Assembly (NCBI RefSeq): GCF_035046485.1
Contig: NC_085137.1
Coordinates: forward strand, 375,720,706-375,784,705
DNA: 64,000 bases
Direction: 5' to 3'
Source: Aedes albopictus
Lineage: Eukaryota > Arthropoda > Insecta > Diptera > Culicidae
The notes beneath the pieces were generated by a model. The model made no database searches. It saw only the letters and a list, made by a program, of their open reading frames with translations, and had not been told where the DNA came from. This document shows, piece after piece, positions 56,584-64,000 of this stretch; position 1 is the stretch's first letter, and each line of letters opens with the position of its first letter. The translations under genes were made by a program, and so were the position numbers.

Positions 56584-57390
56584 TCAAAATTCGTTATTTT
56601 TTTGTATATTCCAAATGAAAAGCGCCTTGCATTTTTCAGTTGGATCTATTAAGCCTAGACCACCCATATCAGAATCAAGATAAAGCTGTCGTCTATCAAC
56701 TCGAAAGATGCAATTTTTCCAAATAAAATTGCCAATCATTGTTTCAATTTTTGCCAAATGTTGATTTTTTGCTGGATAGATTTGGGCCAAGTACCATAAC
56801 TTCGACAAGACAAAAGTGTTGATATACCAAACTCTTTCAATTAAGCACATATTGCGGAACGATACTTGCCAGATTCGGTGTTTCATGTCAGCAATCAGTT
56901 TGTCATAATTACAGTCAACAGTATCGTTCCAGGTCGCTTTGAAGGTGATTCCTAGCAACCTTAGATTTTCTGTTTCTGTGACCTGGAAAGGCCCACCACA
57001 ACAATTATTTATTCTTAGAAATTTTGACTTTTTTAAGTTCAAGCTAATTTTCGAAAATTTTGAGAAGATAGCTATGATATTTAAAACATTATCAAGTTCT
57101 TCTGAATTTCGAAGAAAAAGGTTCACATCGTCCGCGAAGGCGATCACTCTCAGGAATTTGTCATACACAAGTACCCCGAGCACGCTCTGATCAATCATCC
57201 GTATTAGTGATTCCACGTACAAAACAAAAAGCAGCATGCTCAGGGGGCATCCTTGTCTTACAGACGACCTAATTTTAATTTCTTGTGTTAGAAATCCATT
57301 ATATAAAACTCTGGAAGTTGCCTTGCTATATAGACGCTGAATACATTCGATGAGTTTATCTGGAAACCCGAATTTGTGTAAAATTTTCAT
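56584..57390 (-). pseudogene. LINE reverse transcriptase, motifs B to E
   Basis: 268 codons. Motif B is SSVRQGCPLSMLLFVLYVES (near residue 42). Motif C is IAFADDVNLFL with the two catalytic aspartates. Motif D is SLNLKKSKFL and motif E is LRLLGITF. The thumb-like region follows (LSKLWYLAQIYPAK, GNFIWKNC). It is out of frame with the upstream piece: one T is missing at the junction near 57388, where HNFL in one frame meets MKILHKFG in the other. This is the catalytic core of target-primed reverse transcription, now broken. Confidence 0.9.
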
Positions 57391-57905
57391 AAGAAGTTAT
57401 GGTCCACTTTATCAAAGGCTTTCTCCAAATCAAGGCTTAAGAGCAAGCCTTTAAACCGTTTACTTTCTGCGGCTTTAGTCATAATCCTACGTACATCTTT
57501 CAAGTTTTCAATACAAGATCGTTCCGGGATACATGCGCTTTGCCCTGGACCTACGAGTTTCTCTACACTCTTTTGCATTCTGTTACAGATTATTTTTGTA
57601 AAAAGCTTATAATCAGTGTTTAACAAGCTGATCGGTCGATGATTGTCCAAATTTGTTAAGTCCCCTTTTTTGGGAATCAACGTAATTATTCCATCGGTGA
57701 ATTCTTTGGGTGGTATACTGCTTCCATTTAGATACATATTGAATAATCGGAGCAAATCATCTTTCAAGATATCAAAGTTACTGAGATAAAACTCGTAGGT
57801 TAACCCATCGGGACCCGGGGACTTTTTCCTATTACACGTGTTCAATGTTCGCAAAAGCTCATCTTCAGATATTTCCTGGATCAAATCATCACCATTATCT
57901 ACAGA
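57387..57905 (-). pseudogene. LINE reverse transcriptase, motifs 0 to A
   Basis: The frame contains EISEDELLRTLNTC, KKSPGPDGLTYEFY (motif 0/1), GIITLIPKKGDLTNLDNHRP with ISLLNTDYKLFTKII (motif 2), GPGQSACIPERSCIENL, and SLDLEKAFDKVDHNFL (motif A, catalytic D). The residues beyond 57905 belong to an inserted palindromic element and give the frame a false N-terminus. Confidence 0.9.
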
Positions 57906-58345
57906 ATAGTAGTTTACGCAACAAGGTGCAGAATGAAGATTTTTACAGCACGAGTTGTACACTTATCCAACGAGGCTTGCCGAGTTGGATAAGTACGACG
58001 AGTGCTGTAAAAATCGAGTTCTGCACCAAGATGCGTACAACGTTTTTTGCAATTTCATAAATTACCACTTGAGGATAGTTTTTAACCAAACTTTTTCATC
58101 AAACTGCGCACTGATGTTCATAGCCATGTTTAAGAAAGTCTGATCACAGCAGGTTATACTGTACAGTTGTCACAATTTTCCAAACCTGCGTTTAGAAAGC
58201 ATCAAGAAATTGATCAAAACTGAAAACAGTGCTGTAATGGTTCATTACGCAACGCAAATCAGTGCTGTAATGAACCATTACAGCACTGATAATTTGGTGT
58301 GGGAAAGTAGGCCTTTTCCTGTCAGATTTGCGTGAGGTAAAACAG
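57905..58345. mobile_element. palindromic element inserted in the LINE
   Basis: It separates endonuclease and reverse transcriptase. AAGGTGCAGAA...TTTTTACAGCAC at 57920-57955 is mirrored by GTGCTGTAAAAATCGAG...TGCACC at about 58000-58028, around a TTATCCAAC/GTTGGATAA hairpin. A second hairpin, AGTGCTGTAATG and CATTACAGCACT, lies at 58262-58290. Exact ends are uncertain. Confidence 0.6.
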
Positions 58346-59377
58346 CCTATTACGATGAGAAATTGCAAAAAGGTTATTTACAATAGAGTTCAACGGATTT
58401 TCATATCTATCTAAATTTGGCTCGTCTGTAGAACCACTGTACAGCGTTCGAAAGTGATCTTGCACCAAAGAACCTACCTTTGAACTATCAGTTTCTAAAG
58501 TATCTCCATTTCTCAATCTCAACCCAAAAACGTTCTCTCTGTGGATTCCTTTACAAAGGTGGTATATAGTAACCTTTTCGCCCTCCGCAATTGAGTTTGT
58601 AGACATTTTGGAGCTCAAGTTTTTCAATCTGCTATGCTCCAAATCCATAAGCTTGGATTTGATAATGGAAATTTCATCGCTAACATCTTCTCGTTCGGTT
58701 TGTCTGTCGAAATACTCAAAAAGTTTGCTCGAAAGTGTCGCTTTGGAAGATCGGTTGGATTTGTTCAAATGCCAACTTTCCGATTTGTAGAAGCTTTTTG
58801 CTTTGGGTTTAAAGGAATAATTCCACCAAGCACTTAAATCAGTTCCATACAGAGACCTTTGCCTAAGCTTTTCAACTTCTGCACGAAATCTATGTTTTGT
58901 TTCATCACAACCCAAAAAACTAGTATTAATCTTCCAGTATCCCCTACCACGCGGTGCGATTTGTTCTTTCCTTATTTTCAACGTCAGGATCACACAGTGG
59001 TGATCAGAAAACACCACTGGCAAGGTTCTGCAACTGATAACATTGCAAATTAACTCTTTGGACGCATAAAAACGATCCAAACGTGAAGCTGATTGATTCC
59101 TGTGAAAAGTGAAACGATGAACTTTGAGTGACTTGGCTACATCTTTAAATTGGAAAAGTTCCACCAAATTATTCAACCCATTTGAGAAATTTTTGTTCAA
59201 CCCTAATGAATCATTTGCTTCCAAAATGCAATTAAAATCCCCGCCTAGCATCGTGTAAGCAGTTCCGGGTTTGTTCAAGTGAACGCTCAGACCCTCGGTA
59301 AATAGTTCATCCCTTTCTCGCTTCTTATCACTACCTGAGTGCGCGTAGATATTTATATAGTTAACCTCATTTACCAC
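58322..59377 (-). pseudogene. LINE endonuclease, C-terminal half and linker
   Basis: About 351 codons. Recognisable APE-type endonuclease motifs are YAHSGSDKKRERDELF, LGGDFNCILEANDSLG (catalytic D and N), SASRLDRFYASKEL and SDHHCVILTLKI (catalytic SDH). The N-terminal third of the domain is missing. The following helical linker reaches ENPLNSIVNNLF, where the inserted element begins. It would have nicked target DNA. Confidence 0.85.
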
Positions 59378-59399
59378 TACTGATAAAATTCTACCGGAT

Positions 59400-59664
59400 G
59401 GACAGTTCAGAAGGAATTTCTCGGCCTATCTTGATGCATGAAAAATTCCTTGCCTGAATCGCCCAAGAAACCGTTTTTCTTCCATCGCAGTACGCAGTTA
59501 CGAAGAAATGACAATTCAAATGGCAGTCACCGTAGAAAGTTTCTGCCAGGAATCGCTCAAGAAGTTTCTTGAGCGATTCCTTTGGAACTCGAAACTGCGC
59601 TTTAACATGACTACTTTCAGTATGCAATCTACGAATTACTCCGTTACCACGCAACGCAACGCAA
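59400..59664 (+). mobile_element. retroposon with ACGCA tail (longer copy)
   Basis: The 3' part, CAGTATGCAATCTACGAATT then CTCCGTTACC and ACGCA repeats (59618-59664), is the same 3' end as the tiny copy at 63779. A palindrome GGAATCGCTCAAGAAG and CTTGAGCGATTCC lies at 59549-59580. The 5' limit is uncertain. It abuts the truncated end of the LINE. Confidence 0.5.
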
Positions 59665-59744
59665 CAAAGAATCAGAAAATCCAGGCTTTGCCCCCCAAAA
59701 GCAATTTGACCAAGTTGGCGCGTCTGCTTATGAGTCATACATCT

Positions 59745-60300
59745 AAACTTTTTAAGATTTTTGACCAAGTGTATCATAATAAATATTTCGGCCGTTTGTC
59801 AATCGATTTGGGTTCTCTTGGCATCAAATGAAAGCAACAGCATCCTAGTAGATCGCCCAGAAATTTTATTTCGATTGGACATTTGGTTACAGAAATATCT
59901 TTCGAATAGTACTTAGGATTTACACAACTAAACCTTTTGAGATTTTTGACCAAGTGTATCATAATAAATATCTTAGCCGTCTGTCAACCGATTTCGGTTC
60001 TCCTGGCACCAAATGAAAGCTGTAACATTCTAGTAGAACCCTATACAATTTCATTAGGATTGGACATTTGGTTACCGAGATATCTTTCAAAGAGTACTTG
60101 GCAGTAATACAGGTTAACTTTTTGAGAGATTTTTGACCAAGGGTACCATAATAAATATCTCAACCGTCTGCCAACCGATTAGGGTTCTCTAAGCACCAAA
60201 TGAAAGCTACAATATCCTTGTATAAGGCCCTGAAATTTTATTTCGATTCGACATTTGATTACTGAGATATCTTACGAAGAGTATTTCATTAAATTATTTT
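59745..60300 (+). repeat. three tandem units of about 185 bp
   Basis: Each unit contains TTTTTGACCAAGTGTATCAT, a CCGTCTGTCAACCGATTT-like segment, AAATGAAAGC, and ATTGGACATTTGGTTAC with GAGATATCTTTCGAA. The units start near 59757, 59946 and 60130 and are increasingly diverged. A fourth relative is part of the repeat at 50690-50840. Confidence 0.75.
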
Positions 60301-60800
60301 TTCATTATTATATTCACTCGTTATCTTGCATTAGTTTTTGACCAGTCTATGGGAAATTATTTTTCAATAAATAATGCTGACCTCATACAAAGTGTATACT
60401 AGCAGGTTATTGTTTTCAACATAATTATAAATAACAAATTACAAATACACAGGAATTTTATGAAAACTAACAATATGTTAAATGAAAGCTTTGAATTTAT
60501 ATATTGTGGGAAAAATGCAAGAACCGAACAGCCAAAATAACTAGCTAATGCCAAAACTGATTTACTTAGTAGATATATCATTTTTGTCCTTTCTACACCA
60601 TAGGTATCAGTAGATCGGCTCCAGAGGCACGTTCTCCTCCATTCGGGAAATTTGTGCCATTTCTACACCATAACAATGAATACCAAGTACTTCGTAGCTA
60701 ATTTAATCGACTGATTAAGAGATATTAGACAGTGTATCTCGCAAGATTTTCTTACCTATTTGTTAATCGATTCAAGATCTTTTGGCAGTTAACCAAATCT
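60301..60800. other. no gene seen
   Basis: AT-rich; it includes a short TTTCTACACCATA repeat near 60591 and 60660. Nothing is supported. Confidence 0.5.
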
Positions 60801-61040
60801 CGCTTTAAGTATCATACAGGCGTATCTACAATGATCGATTTCTCTTCATCGATTTTCTCTTTGGATTATTCCGGAAAATACGACCATGATCTCTCGGTGT
60901 GTTTCGGTAAATGACGACTAGGACTAGCTTCTAAAACAACAAAAACAACCGAAAATGATTTGCCGGCCAAATTATTAACCGAAGAGAAAATCGATGAAGA
61001 GAAATCGATCATTGTAGATACGCTCGTATGATACTAAGCG
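60801..61040. mobile_element. MITE, AGTATCATACAGGCG, long TIRs
   Basis: Inverted ends of about 60 bp: AGTATCATACAGGCGTATCT, then CAATGATCGATTTCTCTTCA, mirrored at the right. Related through the GATCGATTTCTCTTC core to 51032 and 53644, and to the partial copy at 40. Confidence 0.85.
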
Positions 61041-61233
61041 CGAGAAATATACAATATTCCAGAATATGTAAGCTATTTTTTAAACATTCCATACAAGATT
61101 CTAGGAGGTGTCTGGCATTTCTGGTAGTTTAGTCCATGGTCCATGATGCTATTTTGGAAACCAATCCACTAGATTCCAAATCCACAATATTTTCTAGAAC
61201 TTTTGGTCAATTACACAAAATAAATATGTTAAA

Positions 61234-61540
61234 TAGGGTGATAATGGGTATTATCGGTGTAGTAGGCTGAAATAATAATGTATCCTGTAGCAGGCCGTGT
61301 TAGGAATTTGAAATAATAAATGTCATACTTGTTTATACAATCTACCGAACAACACTTGTCTTATAGAATATTACAATCGGCAGGTTTGTTCTCTTCGTCA
61401 TGGGCCAAATTGCCTGAAACTTGGCCATATAATTCAGCTTAGTTGGGAAGGATTTGAGACCAACTTTGAGTTCCTTAGGTTTCAAAAAACCCCCACAGAT
61501 GAAGAGAACAAAACGGCCGATAATATGTAGCTTCCCCTAC
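61234..61540. mobile_element. MITE, second copy, interrupted
   Basis: It starts TAGGGTGATAATGGGTATTA and ends TAGCTTCCCCTAC, with the GGTTTGTTCTCTTCGTCATG core as at 1598-1793. About 118 bp of foreign sequence (61258-61375) separates the left tip from the core. Confidence 0.7.
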
Positions 61541-62504
61541 AAATAATACAACAATAATTTTAACAAGTGTAAGAAGGGTTCTGTTCACCATAGGTGGATT
61601 AATTCGGGTTTTTCGAAATGGAAGCAGTTTTGTAAATTGTGACATAAATCTCCATACATTGATAAACGCCTAAAAGTATGCAATGCCCTTGATATATCCT
61701 GTAGATAAATCAGTGTTGTTCAAAATTTGTTAATAAAACATTAAAAAACAACCCAAAAAATAAGAGAACTCACTATGTAATCATATGCTGATGTACCGTT
61801 ATACATATATTTTTACAAAGATAACACTAGTTTACAAAATAAAACGAAAGTCGTGAACTTCTGTCAACGACCAAAATTTTTGAACCATAGTTTAGCGCTG
61901 ATTTCGAAACCGTGTTTCAAAAAAATTAAAGTAGAACAGTTTTTGAGTTTTAGCTCAATATCGAGTTTTACAACTTTTTAAAATATGGAATTTAATAAAA
62001 TTCAAATATCTTGCGTTTCGTTCAACCAATTTTAAATCTTTTTCCATAAATTAAAAGCTGAATATAATGCCATTCAATCACCTGAATGCAGGTTTTGCGT
62101 CAGATTGATAAAATTCAAGATATTGGTGAGTTTTGGGAACGATCTCCTTAAATTTTAGCAAAATTTCCAAAAATATATGAAGAAATGTATTTTTTTCAAT
62201 ACGAAAAAAACAATTAAAAAATTCTTTCTCAACGTTTTTTTAACATATCATATGTAGGCGAGATACAGTAAAAAATTCAGCTCAATCGGAGCACTGATTA
62301 CGGAGAATGAGGTGTGTGAAGTGAGCGACTTTGCTTAAAAATAGAACAAAAATCGATTTCAAATCATCAACCTTGTATGGAAAGTCGAAAAAATTTCCGC
62401 TCTACTGTAATTTTTTTCCTTCGCGTTTTCGAACTCAGGGTATGATTCTACACCAAAAATGATCATCAGCTTACCGAGTTCAAAAATGCTGTAAACTAGT
62501 GTAA
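61541..62504. other. no gene seen; foldback-like interior
   Basis: It contains CAACTTTTTAAAATATGG and GTTCAACCAATTTTAAATC, the phrase shared by the foldback elements. Neither termini nor coding found. Confidence 0.45.
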
Positions 62505-63215
62505 TAGGGGTACTCACTAAACAGATTAAATTGCTGCGTAAGCCATGATTTTCTGCTTAATTGAAATGTTTCATAATTTTGCGAATAAAATAATCAAAAA
62601 TTGCCTTGGTGATCGCGACGTTTAATCAGTTTAATCAGCTTACGCTGTTAAGTGAATCCCCCTAATGATTTTTGATAGCTTAATTCACTGTGTTTTTCAC
62701 TCAGTAAATACTCCACAAACACATTTTTGTATGTAGAACTAGCTGTCCCGGCAAACTTCGTCTTGCCAAGCTGTGGTGGTTTGACAATTGTTGAGGTCAT
62801 CGCAGCAACGCACTCTAGATTGGTTTCATTTTGATCATGTTGATTTTCTTCCCCGGTCATAAAAAATCAGTATTTTCTCATTTTTCTTACTTTTTAAGGT
62901 GATTTTCGTAACTTTTTCTACGTATAAACACAGCCACCATGAATACGAATCAAACCGTGCAATAATTATGCTGATCGGTTCATCCGTTCGTGAGTTTTGT
63001 TGCCTCAAAGGAATTTCAAACTCATTTTTATATATATAGATTTAGTAAAAATCAATAGGGGGATTCACTTAGCAGCGTAAACTAATTAAACTGATTTAAC
63101 GTCGCGATCACCAAGGCAATCTTTGATTATTTCATTCGCAAAATTATGAAACATTTCAAATAAACAGAAAATCATGGCTTACGCAGCAATTTAATCTGTT
63201 TAGTGAGTACCCCTA
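62505..63215. mobile_element. foldback element hosting a Helitron-like copy
   Basis: The arms 62505-62663 and 63056-63215 are near-exact reverse complements (left end TAGGGGTACTCACTAAACAG). The centre holds the 302-bp element at 62739-63040. Without it the spacer is about 90 bp. Confidence 0.85.
62739..63040 (-). mobile_element. non-autonomous Helitron-like element, copy 2
   Basis: On the minus strand TCTATATATATAAAAATGAG opens after A and GCCGGGACAGCTAG closes before T. The 3' hairpin GGCAA/TTGCC is kept. Length 302 bp, equal to copy 1, with differences mainly in the 3' third. Confidence 0.8.
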
Positions 63216-63217
63216 AT

Positions 63218-63659
63218 CTGCCCATAACTGCATAACAGTCACATTCGACAAAAGTAGGCATTGCAGAAAATGGAGCTCAAAGTTTGCAATTTGCGTTAGT
63301 ATGGAAAAGGTCCGAAATTTCAAAAATTTGCCAAAAATTCAAAATGAATCCTTTTGCAATGAAATCTTCTATAGCTCTTCTTCTATGTTGGTCAAATAGT
63401 TGAAAAAATAATTAGATCGAAATATAGTTGGCGGTACGCTATGAAGCCAGTTTGTATTTCCAGTGTGACTGTTATGCTGTTACATTCGTGAATATTTGAT
63501 AATGAGACAAAACGACTTGGTATTTATTTCACATTTTGTATAACAAACTTGTCAAGTTCATTTGGGTGGTTGAAAGTACTGATAATTTGGAGATAATCCC
63601 CGGTATTAACTCAATATTGACAAAAACTGCAAATGTTACAAATATGCAGTTATGGGCAG
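63218..63659. mobile_element. MITE, CTGCCCATAACTGCATA ends
   Basis: CTGCCCATAACTGCATA and its exact complement border 442 bp of non-coding sequence. An inner mirrored pair (ATAACAGTCACATTCG and the TGTGACTGTTATGC side) strengthens it. It starts three bases after the previous element ends. Confidence 0.8.
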
Positions 63660-63778
63660 TAATGTTTTGATATAAAAATTCTATCTGATATATTCCACAA
63701 GGCTTCAAGATTTCAATCTGTGATTATTTTTTATGATTTGATGTGTTTTTCAGGGCATTATCAAAGTTACCCCAAAAT

Positions 63779-63837
63779 CCAGTATGCAATCTACGAATTA
63801 CTCCGTTACCACGCAACGCAACGCAACGCAACGCAAC
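63779..63837 (+). mobile_element. 59-bp retroposon 3' end with 24-bp duplication
   Basis: GCATTATCAAAGTTACCCCA (24 bp in full) lies on both sides (63755-63778 and 63838-63861). The insert is AGTATGCAATCTACGAATTA-CTCCGTTACC plus about five ACGCA units, the extreme 3' end of the family at 59400-59664. It is an almost completely 5'-truncated target-primed insertion. Confidence 0.85.
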
Positions 63838-64000
63838 GCATTATCAAAGTTACCCCAAAATGAACATGTGATTCTCGCTCATATGAAAAACTATAAGTCA
63901 CCCTAAATATTCCAGATTATCGAATCTTTCAATTGCAATAGATGACTGATACCCCAGTACTTGTTTTAAAAATATAAAACTCGGGGAAATACTGTTAAAT

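Larger units (their letters stand above)
56283..59393 (-). mobile_element. decayed LINE, ORF2 remnant (L1/Tx1-like)
   Basis: Reading leftward on the minus strand: endonuclease (59377-58322), an inserted palindromic element, reverse transcriptase (57905-56584, one frameshift) and a C-terminal tail (56471-56283, further frameshift). The 5' end of the endonuclease domain and any ORF1 are missing, the usual 5' truncation. Motif style (KSPGPDGLTYEFY, RPISLLNTDYK, NDLIANKF) suggests the L1/Tx1 group; a phylogeny is needed. It is not capable of movement itself. Confidence 0.85.

Noticed and set aside
56584..59377. Intact, active LINE
   Set aside because: The 5' end is missing, an element is inserted between domains, and at least two frameshifts break the reading frame.
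1..64000. CRISPR arrays, operons, phage or bacterial features
   Set aside because: No regularly spaced direct repeats with unique spacers were seen; introns, SINEs and a LINE show this is a eukaryotic chromosome.

Overview
The window looks like gene-poor chromosomal DNA from a mosquito, most likely Aedes. The sequence is AT-rich. The recognisable genes are small and split by introns. Most of the length is transposable-element debris: tRNA-headed SINEs of the Feilai type, many small inverted-repeat (MITE or foldback) elements, a LINE, a miniature LTR element, a hAT derivative, Helitron-like elements and arrays of a short GGAATTCCTCCAG-type repeat. The organism call is inference from repeat style; no database search was possible.

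Layout. 1-6.8 kb is a patchwork of nested MITEs and a 2.07 kb foldback element. 7.0-9.95 kb is a tandem array of about five degenerate units. They carry TATA-type promoters and histone-type 3' stem-loops, each followed by a U7-like downstream element, but I see no histone coding sequence. 12.4-13.4 kb holds the best complete gene: a two-exon, 137-residue secreted cystine-knot protein of Spaetzle type. 15.55-16.61 kb is a 1,053-bp LTR element with nearly identical LTRs and no coding. 16.6-21.2, 25.7-30.5 and 45.0-46.9 kb are arrays of the short repeat, interrupted by a SINE, a 921-bp retroposon, a 1.82-kb retrocopy of a cellular mRNA and a MITE. 23.1-25.1 kb is a long inverted repeat. 30.6-31.4 kb shows three elements nested one inside another. 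33.7-34.0 and 62.7-63.0 kb are two 302-bp Helitron-like elements. 41.7-43.0 kb is a non-autonomous hAT element with an 8-bp target duplication.

47.5-49.6 kb carries two divergent first coding exons. One is a minus-strand acidic N-terminus, possibly Ariadne-like. The other is a plus-strand 118-residue helical exon, unidentified, with two CACGTG boxes just upstream. Their remaining exons are not visible here and may lie across large introns. 50-64 kb is again nested repeats, including a decayed LINE with endonuclease and reverse transcriptase (59.4 to 56.3 kb, minus), a perfect 119-bp palindrome and several foldback elements.

The genes do not form an operon or pathway. The clearest functional statements are that the cystine-knot gene probably encodes an extracellular ligand of the Toll or neurotrophin-like class, and that the 7-10 kb array has everything a replication-dependent histone transcript needs except the histone.
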